Positions 24,848 through 33,290 of a DNA stretch of 64,000 nucleotides are shown piece by piece. The number at the start of each line of letters is the position of its first letter. Position 1 is the first letter of the stretch. Source of the DNA: JAFAMS01 sp049520515 (GTDB lineage Bacteria; Vulcanimicrobiota; Vulcanimicrobiia; Vulcanimicrobiales; Vulcanimicrobiaceae); NCBI GenBank assembly GCA_049520515.1, contig JBEKPS010000012.1:1-64000 (forward strand), read 5' to 3'. A program made the position numbers and the translations under genes. Under the pieces are notes generated by a model. It ran no database searches. It saw only the letters and a program-made list of their open reading frames with translations, and was not told where the DNA came from.

Positions 24848-25868
24848 TTGTGCCTCGCTCCTGTTCGTCGGTCGCAGCTTCGCTCGCGACGTGTTGTACG
24901 GACGTTTGATCCGTCACGCCGTGACCGTGCTCTGCCGCAGGTGCGTGCGTTTCGCCGCCGCCATGCGCGCCGGTCGCGTGGAAATGTTCGGTCGCAGGCG
25001 GACCATCTTCGACGGATGCGAGCGATGACGAATCGGCTTGCGCGACTTCGAAAGCGCGTTCCATCTCCGCCGCCAGCGGCATATCCGCTCCCGGATCGAT
25101 CGGATCGTTGCCAAACTCGTCGGAGCCCTCCGTACGTTCGGCCGGTCGACGGTCACGCCGCGGGCGTCCACCGCGATCGCGCCCACCGCGTCCGCCGCGC
25201 TCTCCGCGGTCGGTACGCGCAGGTGCTTCCGCACGCGGCTGCTCGGGAAGCACTTCGCCTTTGTAAATCCAAACTTTGACGCCAATGCGTCCGAACGTCG
25301 TGAACGCTTCGACGTGCGCATAGTCGATGTCAGCTCGCAGCGTATGCAACGGAACTTTTCCGTCGAAGTTACGCTCGGTACGCGCGATTTCCGCGCCGCC
25401 CAGACGGCCGGAGACTTGAACTTTGATTCCGCGGGCGCCGGCTTTCATCGTACGCATAATCGCCTGCTTCATCGCACGGCGGAACGCAATGCGCTTCTCG
25501 AGCTGATCGACGATGTTTTGTCCGACCAGACGCGAGTCGAGCTCGGGATGCTTGATCTCGCCGACGTTGACCTGAACTTGCTTCTTCGTGAGACGCTCGA
25601 GGTTCTTACGAATCTCTTCAATGCCAACGCCGCGCTTGCCGATGATGATACCGGGCTTCGCGGTGTGGACGATGACGCGCGTTTGATTGGCGCGACGCTC
25701 GATTTCGACACGGCTGATTGCGGCAGCGCGCGTCATCCGGCCAAAGTACTTCCGAATCGCGGCGTCTTCGTGCAGCCACGCGCGATAGTTCTTTTTCTCG
25801 AACCAGCGGCTGTCCCACGTCCGCGTAATCCCCAGGCGCAGCCCGACGGGATGAATTTTCTGACCCAT
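24834..25868 (-). CDS. rpsC: 30S ribosomal protein S3 with ~135-residue C-terminal extension
   Basis: The S3 core (residues 1-208) is complete: GQKIHPVGLRLGI, the KH domain GXXG loop (IIIGKRG), and KVWIYKGEVLP near its end. Residues 209-344 are an extension not found in the usual 210-240 aa S3: an Arg/Gly-rich basic stretch (GERGGRGGRDRGGRPRRDRRP) followed by an acidic, His/Ala/Glu-rich stretch. It ends at a normal stop and overlaps rplP. S3 lies at the mRNA entry site, so the extension could contact mRNA there; that is speculation. Confidence 0.95.
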   Translation of the reverse strand: MGQKIHPVGLRLGITRTWDSRWFEKKNYRAWLHEDAAIRKYFGRMTRAAAISRVEIERRANQTRVIVHTAKPGIIIGKRGVGIEEIRKNLERLTKKQVQVNVGEIKHPELDSRLVGQNIVDQLEKRIAFRRAMKQAIMRTMKAGARGIKVQVSGRLGGAEIARTERNFDGKVPLHTLRADIDYAHVEAFTTFGRIGVKVWIYKGEVLPEQPRAEAPARTDRGERGGRGGRDRGGRPRRDRRPAERTEGSDEFGNDPIDPGADMPLAAEMERAFEVAQADSSSLASVEDGPPATEHFHATGAHGGGETHAPAAEHGHGVTDQTSVQHVASEAATDEQERGTNADA

Positions 25869-26389
25869 TATGCGTTGGCTTTCTTACGGGATGCGGCGCG
25901 CTTTTTGGGCGCGGCCTTTTTCTTGCTTCCGGCCGGAGCGGCAGCCGCTGCTGCAATACGGCGCGGTTTTTGCGCGACGCCGACGACAGAAGCACCACCC
26001 TTACGGCGTGCGGATAACGCGGGGCGCTCGCCGACGACGATCGTCACGTGCGACATGCGCCGGCGTTTGAACGCGGCGCGGCCTTGTGCGCGCGGATCGA
26101 TACGCTTGGTGAACCGGCCGCCGGGACCGCCGTCGACCGTGATCCTGCGGACGTACAAATCATCGCCCGACATGTTGTGATTGTTCTCGGCGTTGGCGGC
26201 AGCGCTGCGCAGCAGCTTTTCGATCGGCTCTGACGCGAACACGCCCGAAAAGCGCAGCAGCACGAGCGCCTCTCTGACGCTCTTGCCGCGAATCGCGTCG
26301 GCGACACGGCGTAGCTTGCGTGGCCCCATGCGCGCGAAACGCAGATGTGCAACCGCTTCGGTGCGCTCGGTAGCCGGCACCGCACTCAT
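25868..26389 (-). CDS. rplV: 50S ribosomal protein L22 with basic C-terminal tail
   Basis: The L22 core (LRFARMGPRKLRRVADAIRGK, then NNHNMSGDDLYVRRI and HVTIVVGER) occupies about residues 1-122; a Lys/Ala/Arg-rich tail of about 50 residues follows. L22 has a hairpin in the exit tunnel, and C-terminal basic tails are known in other lineages. The start overlaps the rpsS stop (ATGA). Confidence 0.95.
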   Translation of the reverse strand: MSAVPATERTEAVAHLRFARMGPRKLRRVADAIRGKSVREALVLLRFSGVFASEPIEKLLRSAAANAENNHNMSGDDLYVRRITVDGGPGGRFTKRIDPRAQGRAAFKRRRMSHVTIVVGERPALSARRKGGASVVGVAQKPRRIAAAAAAPAGSKKKAAPKKRAASRKKANA

Positions 26390-26670
26390 GATTTCACCGC
26401 GGTCTTCTCGCCGGCACCACCGTGCGCGCGGAAGATGCGCGTCGGCGCAAACTCACCAAGCTTGTGGCCGACCATGTTCTCGGTGATGAACACCGGAATG
26501 TGCGTCTTCCCATTGTGGACGGAGATCGTGTGACCAACCATCGTCGGAATAATTGTCGAAGCGCGCGACCAAGTGCGAATGACACGCTTCTCGCGCGCCG
26601 CATTCAGCTTCTCGATCTTCGCGACCAGATGGTCCGCGACGTACGGACCCTTCTTGAGAGAACGACTCAC
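26386..26670 (-). CDS. rpsS: 30S ribosomal protein S19
   Basis: A 94-residue S19 with SRSLKKGPYVADHL, RTWSRASTIIP and the GHKLGEFAPTR block. Standard place between rplB and rplV. Confidence 0.97.
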   Translation of the reverse strand: MSRSLKKGPYVADHLVAKIEKLNAAREKRVIRTWSRASTIIPTMVGHTISVHNGKTHIPVFITENMVGHKLGEFAPTRIFRAHGGAGEKTAVKS

Positions 26671-26671
26671 G

Positions 26672-27496
26672 TTACTTACTCCGCTTCCGAACGATCATCT
26701 TGTTAGTCCGCTTGTTGCGGCGCGTCTTTTTGCCCATCGTCATCTGACCCCACGGCGTCGTCGGCGGACGGCCCGAAGTCGAACGCGCTTCACCACCGCC
26801 ATGCGGATGATCGACGGGATTCATCGCGATACCGCGTACGTGCGGACGCTTTCCACGATGCCGCTGACGGCCGGCGTAACCGATGACCTCGTTCTCGTGC
26901 TCGAGATTGCCGAGCTGACCAATCGTCGCGCGGCAGACGAGCGCGATCTTGCGAACTTCACCCGACGGCATGCGCACCTGCGCATACTCGTCCTCTTTTG
27001 CCATCAATTGGGCTGCGGCACCCGCAGTGCGCACCAGCTTGCCGCCTTGTCCGGGGCGCAGCTCGATATTGTGCAGGACGGTGCCTTCCGGGATATTCGC
27101 AAGCGGCAGCGTGTTGCCGATCTTGATGTCCGCACTCGGGCCCGACTCGACGATATCGCCGACTTTGATGCCGGCGGGCGCCAGGATGTAGCGCTTCTCA
27201 CCGTCGCGATAGTGCAACAGTGCGATGTGCGCGGAGCGATTAGGATCGTATTCGATCGCGGCAACTTTGGCCGGAATCGCGTCCTTCGCGCGCTTGAAGT
27301 CGATGATGCGGTATTGCCGGCGCGTTCCGCCGCCACGATGGCGCACGGTGATGTGACCATTGAAGTTGCGGCCCGAGTTCTTCTTACGTACCTCAATGAG
27401 CGAACGCTCCGGATCTTTTTTCGTGAGATCCGAAAGATCGAGTACGGTCGTGAAGCGTCGCGCTGGGCTGGTCGGCTTGAATTTCTTAACTGGCAT
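26672..27496 (-). CDS. rplB: 50S ribosomal protein L2
   Basis: The 274-residue L2 has TVRHRGGGTRRQYRIIDFKR, the zinc-free core and the C-terminal signature RGIAMNPVDHPHGGGEARS with the essential histidine near the peptidyl-transferase centre, plus a normal KKTRRNKRTNKMIVRKR tail. Confidence 0.97.
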   Translation of the reverse strand: MPVKKFKPTSPARRFTTVLDLSDLTKKDPERSLIEVRKKNSGRNFNGHITVRHRGGGTRRQYRIIDFKRAKDAIPAKVAAIEYDPNRSAHIALLHYRDGEKRYILAPAGIKVGDIVESGPSADIKIGNTLPLANIPEGTVLHNIELRPGQGGKLVRTAGAAAQLMAKEDEYAQVRMPSGEVRKIALVCRATIGQLGNLEHENEVIGYAGRQRHRGKRPHVRGIAMNPVDHPHGGGEARSTSGRPPTTPWGQMTMGKKTRRNKRTNKMIVRKRSK

Positions 27497-27499
27497 CGT

Positions 27500-27808
27500 T
27501 TATTGCTCGAAGTAGTTGACGCCGCCCAGTTCGATTTTTTGACCGGACGCGATAGTGATGATGGCCTTTTTCCAGTTGGACGTACGGCCTTCGGTCCGCA
27601 CTCCGCGACGCGCAAACGATTTATGCTTGCCGCCAACCGCGATCGTGTTCACCTTGCGAACCGTCACTCCGAAGATTTCCTCGACGGCCTTGCGGATCTG
27701 CGTTTTGGTCGCATGCGGATGGACTTCAAAGGTATATTGCTGCGACATCGTCCCCGTCATCGATTTTTCCGTGATGAGCGGCGCGATGATAACGTCTCTT
27801 GCGAGCAT
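27500..27808 (-). CDS. rplW: 50S ribosomal protein L23
   Basis: The 102-residue protein (ARDVIIAPLITEKSM, FEVHPHATKTQIRKAVEEIF) is at the tunnel exit and binds trigger factor and SRP. It starts directly after rplD with one shared base. Confidence 0.96.
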   Translation of the reverse strand: MLARDVIIAPLITEKSMTGTMSQQYTFEVHPHATKTQIRKAVEEIFGVTVRKVNTIAVGGKHKSFARRGVRTEGRTSNWKKAIITIASGQKIELGGVNYFEQ

Positions 27809-28440
27809 TACTCGACTCCCCCGAGCGCAGCGCTCAACTTGTCGTACGCGGCTTGCGTGAAGATCAACCGCGCGTGTCCGACCACGTCGGTGACGTCGAG
27901 CGATCCGGAATGCGTGATGCCGAGCTTGCGAAGATTCGCGCCGGCACGCTGCAAGCGGATGCCGATGTTTTGCTCGTGCTGTTCGAAAACGACGAGCGTG
28001 CGCGGGCCGGTCTTGGCCGCCTTCACAGTACCAAAGAGCAGCACGGCTAGGTCCGCCGTTTTGTCGGTTATTAACGATGCGGGATCGAGTACCGAGACTG
28101 CGTCGTTCTTGAAACGGTCGGCGAGCGCAGCTGCGAGTGCGAGCCGGCGTTCTTTCTTGTTGAGGTCGGTTTCAAACGAGCGTGGCTGTGGTCCGAAGAC
28201 GACACCACCGTGACGCCATTGCGGCGAGCGAATCGAACCTTGCCGCGCGCGACCGGTACCTTTTTGACGCCACGGCTTGCGGCCACCGCCGCGAACCTCG
28301 TCGCGCTTCTTGGTTGATGCCGTACCGGCGCGGACGTTGGCTTGCTCGCGGAAGATAGCGCGGAAAATCGAGTTACCTTTGTACGTGAGGCTCTCATCGA
28401 GGAGCGCCTTAGGCGTTTTTGCGGGTGCGAGTGCTGCCAT
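27808..28440 (-). CDS. rplD: 50S ribosomal protein L4
   Basis: The 210 residues contain GGGRKPWRQKGTGRARQGSIRSPQWRHG in two adjoining blocks (the internal tunnel loop). In E. coli L4 represses the S10 operon through its leader; here the operon leader before rplC is only about 90 nt and no such structure was identified. Confidence 0.96.
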   Translation of the reverse strand: MAALAPAKTPKALLDESLTYKGNSIFRAIFREQANVRAGTASTKKRDEVRGGGRKPWRQKGTGRARQGSIRSPQWRHGGVVFGPQPRSFETDLNKKERRLALAAALADRFKNDAVSVLDPASLITDKTADLAVLLFGTVKAAKTGPRTLVVFEQHEQNIGIRLQRAGANLRKLGITHSGSLDVTDVVGHARLIFTQAAYDKLSAALGGVE

Positions 28441-29060
28441 TAGCGTTTCACCGTTTGCGTCACCACGACGACGCCGTTGATCGGGCCGGGGACGGCTCCA
28501 CGCACGAGCAGTAAGTTGCGCTCTGCGTCGGCGCGCACAATCTCGAGATTTTGAGTTGTCGTGGTATCCACGCCGAAATGTCCGGGACGGTGGCTACCGC
28601 GCACCGTGTGTCCGGCGTTCGTGTCGCCGTTCGAAGCGGGCTGACGATGAATCATCGAGCCGTGACTCGCGCCGCCGCCCTTGAAGTTCCAGCGCTTCAT
28701 GCCGCCCGAGAAGCCATGCCCTTTGGAGACGCCGACGATGTCGACGCGATCACCGGCCGCAAAGCCGTCGACCGTCACGGTCTGACCGACTTCAGCACCC
28801 TCGATGTCGCCGCGAAATTCGCGCACCACGCGACGCGGTTCGACCCCGTTCTTTTTGAAGTGTCCCTCAAGGGCTTGCGTCAGCGCGCGTTTGCGCACTT
28901 CGCCGAAGCCGAGCGCGACGGCGTCGTATCCGTCATGCTCTTTGGTCTTACGCTGCACGATCGTGCACGGACCGGCTTCGATGACGGTAACGCCGAGCGA
29001 ACGGCCGTCCTCGGTGAAGACGCTCGTCATGCCTACTTTTCGTCCGATGATATTTTTCAC
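28440..29060 (-). CDS. rplC: 50S ribosomal protein L3
   Basis: The 206-residue L3 has GRKVGMTSVFTEDG, the GFSGGMKRWNF and MIHRQPAS blocks and a typical C-terminal VRGAVPGPINGVVVV. It is the first gene of the S10-type cluster here; rpsJ, normally just upstream, is instead downstream of tuf at 33291. Confidence 0.97.
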   Translation of the reverse strand: MKNIIGRKVGMTSVFTEDGRSLGVTVIEAGPCTIVQRKTKEHDGYDAVALGFGEVRKRALTQALEGHFKKNGVEPRRVVREFRGDIEGAEVGQTVTVDGFAAGDRVDIVGVSKGHGFSGGMKRWNFKGGGASHGSMIHRQPASNGDTNAGHTVRGSHRPGHFGVDTTTTQNLEIVRADAERNLLLVRGAVPGPINGVVVVTQTVKR

Positions 29061-29158
29061 AAATTTCTGCTTCTCAAGACCACGGTGCCTGGCGTTTCGT
29101 TATTATTCTTTATCGCCAACGCAAAAGAAGCGCGGGCGACCTGGACCGCAACCGTAGC

Positions 29159-29187
29159 AGTATACCCGGAGCGCCCCTGAGGGTCAA
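29159..29187 (-). promoter_or_regulatory. sigma70-type promoter for the rplC-rpmJ ribosomal cluster
   Basis: On the minus strand TTGACC (29182-29187) and TATACT (29159-29164) are separated by exactly 17 nt. The predicted transcription start near 29152 leaves a leader of about 90 nt before rplC. Confidence 0.75.
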
Positions 29188-29201
29188 GCGGCGCAAATAC
29201 C

Positions 29202-29234
29202 GGGTTTAACCCCACCTAAGAAGGCGGGTACAAT
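29202..29234 (+). promoter_or_regulatory. possible promoter for the anti-sigma-like gene
   Basis: TACAAT (29229-29234) with a poor TTTAAC -35 about 18 nt upstream. The -10 ends only 5 nt before the ATG at 29240, which would give an almost leaderless mRNA. It is divergent to the rplC promoter. Confidence 0.35.
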
Positions 29235-29239
29235 GCAGC

Positions 29240-29656
29240 ATGATGTTCGAGCTGGAATTGGATGCCTGTAACGCTCAAGCCGGACGCAGCGCTCGGACCG
29301 CGCTGGTTGCTTACCTTGCGCGAGAGGCGACCGGTACGATGCCGCCGGACGGCGTGGTCGAGACGATCTTCACGGAGCTGCTGGCAAACGTCTGCAAGCA
29401 CGCGGGCCACTGGGCCAAGACAACCGTGACGTGGCGGAATGACGGTAGAGCCGTGCTGAGGGTCCGCGACCACGGACCGGGCTTCGACATGTCCCTCTGG
29501 CAGCCACCGAGCGAACTCTCCGAGGGCGGGCGCGGGCTTCTGATCGCGAGCGCCTTGGCGGACGATTTTTCGATTCGTACCGAGAATCAGGGCCACGGAT
29601 GTTGCATCGAGGCAGTTCTCCCGGCCCGGAGGCGTCCGCCCGTCCGAGCAGCGTGA
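29240..29656 (+). CDS. RsbW/SpoIIAB-like ATP-binding (HATPase) protein, anti-sigma factor type
   Basis: A 138-residue GHKL ATPase of the serine-kinase anti-sigma class. The N box is in FTELLANVCKHAG, the G1 box is RDHGPGFD and the G2 box GRGLLIA. No partner sigma factor or anti-sigma antagonist is encoded next to it; instead a nicotinamidase follows with a 4-nt GTGA overlap. It probably acts in a partner-switching system elsewhere in the genome. A second member is at 61390. Confidence 0.82.
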   Translation: MMFELELDACNAQAGRSARTALVAYLAREATGTMPPDGVVETIFTELLANVCKHAGHWAKTTVTWRNDGRAVLRVRDHGPGFDMSLWQPPSELSEGGRGLLIASALADDFSIRTENQGHGCCIEAVLPARRRPPVRAA

Positions 29657-30213
29657 CGGTCGGCGCGCACGACGCGCTGATCGTTGTCGACCTTCAAAAC
29701 GATTTTCTTCCGGGCGGCAGCCTGGCGGTGCGGGACGGCGATCGCGTCATTGCGCCCATCAACGCGTTGATGCCGAAATTTCCGGCTGTGTTTGCAACCC
29801 GAGACTGGCATCCGAGCGAACATCGCTTCTTCCAGCGCTACGGCGGACCGTGGCCCGATCATTGCATTGCCGGGACGCCGGGCGCGGAGTTCGATGAGCG
29901 CCTAGCGCGCCAGTACGTCGACGTTGTGGTCTCGAAGGGCATCGATCCGCAAACGGACGGCTATTCCGGATTCGCCGCGACGCAGCTCGAAAACGATCTG
30001 AGAATACGAGGCGTGGAGCGCGTCTTCGTATGCGGACTTGCGACCGACTATTGCGTCAAGGCGACAGCGCTCGATGCAAAGCACGCGGGATTCGAAGTGT
30101 TCGTGATTGCAGACGCAATCGCAGCCGTCAACGTCGATCCCGGCGATGAAGCCGCTGCGATCGCCGAACTGCGCTCGGCCGGGATCGAACTGATCGAAAG
30201 CACCAGCGTATAG
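29653..30213 (+). CDS. pncA: nicotinamidase (isochorismatase-like hydrolase)
   Basis: Deamidates nicotinamide to nicotinate for NAD salvage. From the GTG at 29653 the protein has 186 residues. The triad Asp13 (VVDLQNDFLPGGS), Lys95 (VSKGID) and Cys134 (ATDYCVKAT) and the metal ligands Asp51, His53 and His70 (RDWHPSEH..PDH) all match PncA. The GTG overlaps the previous stop (GTGA). The longer upstream frame overlaps the ATPase gene and is discarded. Confidence 0.9.
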   Translation: MTVGAHDALIVVDLQNDFLPGGSLAVRDGDRVIAPINALMPKFPAVFATRDWHPSEHRFFQRYGGPWPDHCIAGTPGAEFDERLARQYVDVVVSKGIDPQTDGYSGFAATQLENDLRIRGVERVFVCGLATDYCVKATALDAKHAGFEVFVIADAIAAVNVDPGDEAAAIAELRSAGIELIESTSV

Positions 30214-31577
30214 TCAGCTCAAGCCGTTACGGCAACCGGCTCGTCGAAATCGAGCCTTTCGGCATCGAACCGATCGCGCCCGAAGAACGGCACGGTAAAC
30301 CTCGCGATCTCTTCGGGCTGTGGTTTGCTGCAAATGCTGAAACGGCGACGTGGTCGATAGGTATCCTCGCGCTCGCGCTGTACGGCACGACTCTGCCGGC
30401 TGCGATCGCCGGCATCGTTGCCGGCAACGTGTTCGGCTACGCGATTCTGGCCTTTCTTTCGACGCTCGGGCCTCGCTACGGATTGCCGCAAATGATGCAA
30501 TCGCGTCTAGCGTTCGGAATACTCGGGAATGTTTTTCCGGCCGGCTTGGCGTTTCTCGCCGGCGTCGGGTGGTTCGCCGTCAATTGCGTCCTCGGCGCGT
30601 ATGCACTCGGAACGCTTGCGCATCTCGCGTATCTTCCCGCGCTATGCATCATGCTCGTGATTCAAGTTGCGATCGTCGTGTACGGCTACAACATGCTCGC
30701 AACGTTCGAGCGCGTCACGGCCCTTGCACTGTTGGCGGGTTTTTGCGTGCTCGGTGTCGCGACGATGCGACACGCCGATTGGCACGCACGCTTCAACGTG
30801 CACGCGCCGCTGTCAGGGGGCGGCGAGATTGCCGGCACCGTTATGGCGTTCGCACTCGCCTTCTCGTACGTCATCGGCTGGGCGCCGGCCGCTTCCGATT
30901 ACTCGCGGTATTTGCCCCAGAGCGCAAAGACGCGCTCGATCTGGATGTGGGTTTTCCTCGGCGGTTTCATCCCAAGCACGATCCTCGAAGTCATGGGCGC
31001 CGCGACAGTTACCGCCCTTCCCGGAATTGACTTGAGTGCGCTTGCGCCGACGGCAGCGATTCCGCTTCTGCTCGGCAGTGGAAGCGCAGCCTATTTCGGG
31101 CTCTTGACGATCGTGCTCGGAACATTGACGGCAAACTGCTTGAACTTGTACTCCGGCGCGCTGAGCGCGCTCGCCGCCGGAATTCGCGTTCCACGCTGGC
31201 TGGCCGCCGTTCTGATCGGAACGATCGGCGGCGCACTTGCGATGCTCGGGTCGCGGCCGCAGCAAAACGCAGAAATCTACACGAATTTTCTGCTACTGCT
31301 CGCGACCTGGGCCGCGCCGTGGACCGGCGTCATCATCGTGAACTGGTGGCAGACACGCTCGCGGTTGCCTGATTCTGCAGAGGCTTTTGCTTTACGACCG
31401 CTCGTGCGCGACGGGTTGCTGGCATGGATCGCCGGGATCGTCGCATCGATTCCGTTTCTGGATCAGGCGTGGTTCGTCGGATGGTTCGCGCGTGCTAATC
31501 CGCAGCTCGGCGACATCTCGTATGAAGTCGGAATACTCGCCGCAGGCGGCGCGATGCTTATCCTTAGAAGGCGTTAA
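30210..31577 (+). CDS. NCS1-family nucleobase/cytosine permease, apparently starting at ATA
   Basis: Membrane transporter with about 12 helices, of the cytosine/purine/hydantoin/thiamine permease family. The first ATG/GTG/TTG in frame is a GTG at 30429 inside the second helix region. The 73 upstream codons encode a standard NCS1 N-terminus (VEIEPFGIEPIAPEERHG, then PRDLFGLWFAANAETATWSIG), with the family's cytosolic GIEPI..ERHG and first-helix motifs. The frame is open to a stop well upstream with no ordinary start. The best candidate is ATA at 30210, overlapping the pncA TAG as ATAG. Linked to pncA it may import nicotinamide or a nucleobase. The 3' end overlaps gcdH (convergent) by 14 nt. 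Confidence 0.8.
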   Translation: MVSSSRYGNRLVEIEPFGIEPIAPEERHGKPRDLFGLWFAANAETATWSIGILALALYGTTLPAAIAGIVAGNVFGYAILAFLSTLGPRYGLPQMMQSRLAFGILGNVFPAGLAFLAGVGWFAVNCVLGAYALGTLAHLAYLPALCIMLVIQVAIVVYGYNMLATFERVTALALLAGFCVLGVATMRHADWHARFNVHAPLSGGGEIAGTVMAFALAFSYVIGWAPAASDYSRYLPQSAKTRSIWMWVFLGGFIPSTILEVMGAATVTALPGIDLSALAPTAAIPLLLGSGSAAYFGLLTIVLGTLTANCLNLYSGALSALAAGIRVPRWLAAVLIGTIGGALAMLGSRPQQNAEIYTNFLLLLATWAAPWTGVIIVNWWQTRSRLPDSAEAFALRPLVRDGLLAWIAGIVASIPFLDQAWFVGWFARANPQLGDISYEVGILAAGGAMLILRRR

Positions 31578-32748
31578 AGCCGGTTACTGCCTGACCCAAG
31601 ATCAGCCCGTGCACATCGTGGGTCCCTTCGTACGTGTAGACCGATTCTAGGTTCGCCATGTGGCGCATCGGGCTGTACTCGGCAAGTATTCCGTTGGCGC
31701 CGAGCATACGGCGCGCCATGCGTGCGACGTCGCATGCCATGTCAACGTTGTTGCGCTTCGCCAAGCTGACTTGCTGCGGCGTGTACGTGCCCGCATCTTT
31801 GAGGCGACCGAGATGATACGCAAGCAGTTGCGCGCTTGTTATCCCCGTCAACATCTCGGCAAGCTTCTCTTGCTGCAGCTGCTTCGCGCCGAGCGGAACG
31901 CCGAAGACCTCGCGCGTCTTGCTGTATTCGACGGCCTGCTCGAAGCACGCCATCGCAGCACCGATCGCGCCCCACGCAATTCCGTATCGCGCCTGCGTGA
32001 GACACATCAGCGGTGATTTGAGCCCGCCGGTCTTCGGAAGCACGGCGTCTTCAGCAAGTTCGACATCATCAAAGACGAGTTCGCTCGTGTCGGACGCGCG
32101 CAGCGAATGCTTGCCTTTTTGATCGCGCGCGGAAAATCCACGTGCACCACGTTCGACCAGAAATCCGCGAATCGACGATTCATCGCCGTCGTCGGTCTTC
32201 GCCCACACGACCGCGACGTCGGCACGCGAACCGTTGGTGATCCACATCTTCGCGCCCGAGAGAATCCAGGAACCGCCTTTGCGCCGTGCACGCGTGAGCA
32301 TGCCGCCCGGATTCGAGCCGTAATCGGGTTCGGTGAGACCGAAGCATCCGATCTTCTCGCCCTTCGCAAGTGCGGGCAGCCAGCGGCGGCGTTGCTCTTC
32401 GCTGCCGAACGTATAGATCGGATACATGACGAGCGCGCCTTGCACGCTTGCAAACGAACGCAATCCCGAATCGCCACGTTCGAGCTCTTGCATGCACAGG
32501 CCGTACGCGATGTTGTCGAGACCCGCGCAACCGTACTCTTCCGGTAACGTTGCGCCAAAGACACCCAGCGCCGCAAGCTCTGCAGTGAGCTCGCTCGGAA
32601 AACGCCCTTCCATCCAAACGGCATCGATCATCGGCGCGACACGCTCGTCCACAAATGCGCGGATCGTGTCGCGGATCTGACGCTGCTCGGACGTTAGAAA
32701 CGAATCAATATTGTAGAAGTCGATCGGGCGGGTTCGCGTCGCTTGCAT
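31564..32748 (-). CDS. gcdH: glutaryl-CoA dehydrogenase
   Basis: Oxidative decarboxylation of glutaryl-CoA to crotonyl-CoA in lysine/tryptophan/benzoate breakdown. The 394-residue protein has FGLTEPDYGSNPGGM, KMWITNGSRADV and the diagnostic catalytic block YTYEGTHDVHGLILG (Glu base) near the C-terminus. The start at 32748 (MQATRTRPIDFYNID) is chosen over 17 upstream codons that overlap the SRPBCC gene. Confidence 0.92.
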   Translation of the reverse strand: MQATRTRPIDFYNIDSFLTSEQRQIRDTIRAFVDERVAPMIDAVWMEGRFPSELTAELAALGVFGATLPEEYGCAGLDNIAYGLCMQELERGDSGLRSFASVQGALVMYPIYTFGSEEQRRRWLPALAKGEKIGCFGLTEPDYGSNPGGMLTRARRKGGSWILSGAKMWITNGSRADVAVVWAKTDDGDESSIRGFLVERGARGFSARDQKGKHSLRASDTSELVFDDVELAEDAVLPKTGGLKSPLMCLTQARYGIAWGAIGAAMACFEQAVEYSKTREVFGVPLGAKQLQQEKLAEMLTGITSAQLLAYHLGRLKDAGTYTPQQVSLAKRNNVDMACDVARMARRMLGANGILAEYSPMRHMANLESVYTYEGTHDVHGLILGQAVTGFNAF

Positions 32749-32758
32749 GACTGAGGCT

Positions 32759-33196
32759 TCACCGGCGCAGGACGCGCGCCATCTTATCGAAGAGCGCATT
32801 CATGGTGCGCTCGTGGACGTCTTCGAAGCGTCGCCAAAAGAGCCGGCCCTCGGGTTCGGAAAGCACGGCTTCGATCCGGTGCGCGACCGTCGTCTGCTTC
32901 CCGTCTACCGAGATATAGAAGCCGTGCGTCCCGGTCACGCCGTCGTTGAGGAAGCGCCAGACGATCTTTTCTTCGGGTGCGACCTCTTCCAGCGTAGCGT
33001 GGACGCCGCTATGCCATTCCTCGGTCCTCCCCGGAACGAGAGGCCCGGGCGAGCGCATGAAGGGCTGCGACGCAAACGGCCATACCACGTCATTCGAGGT
33101 CCCCATCTCGACCAGCAATTGGAAGATCCGGCGCTTTGTACCATTGAAGGTGCGCTGGTGGGAAACGCTGAGCGGCGTGGTCGGCTCGGCTGCCAT
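32759..33196 (-). CDS. SRPBCC-family protein
   Basis: A 145-residue START/Bet v 1-like fold protein with a hydrophobic ligand cavity, judged from the N-terminal TFNGTKRRIFQLLVEM helix, the central WHSGVHATLEEVAPEEKIVW strand pair and the long C-terminal helix. The exact role is unknown; it is co-directional with gcdH (8-nt gap). Confidence 0.6.
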   Translation of the reverse strand: MAAEPTTPLSVSHQRTFNGTKRRIFQLLVEMGTSNDVVWPFASQPFMRSPGPLVPGRTEEWHSGVHATLEEVAPEEKIVWRFLNDGVTGTHGFYISVDGKQTTVAHRIEAVLSEPEGRLFWRRFEDVHERTMNALFDKMARVLRR

Positions 33197-33243
33197 CCAG
33201 ACAATCTTCTGTGTTTGTCTGAGCGCTCCTCAGATAAGGCAAT

Positions 33244-33268
33244 AAAAAAGAGCGCCTAGGCGCTCATT
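33244..33268 (-). terminator. terminator after rpsJ
   Basis: A 16-bp perfect palindrome (GAGCGCCTAGGCGCTC, 33250-33265) followed on the minus strand by six T residues. It closes the rpsL-rpsJ transcription unit 22 nt after the rpsJ stop. Confidence 0.85.
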
Positions 33269-33290
33269 TTGTTCGGGGCGAGGGGCGACC

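Noticed and set aside
25038..26180. 380-codon plus-strand frame opposite rpsC/rplV
   Set aside because: Antisense shadow of ribosomal genes; no motif and no ribosome-binding site.
26573..28213. 546-codon open frame on the plus strand opposite rpsS-rplB-rplW-rplD
   Set aside because: It is antisense to four certain ribosomal genes and its composition (Arg/Ala/Asp rich, no domains) is that of a high-GC shadow frame.
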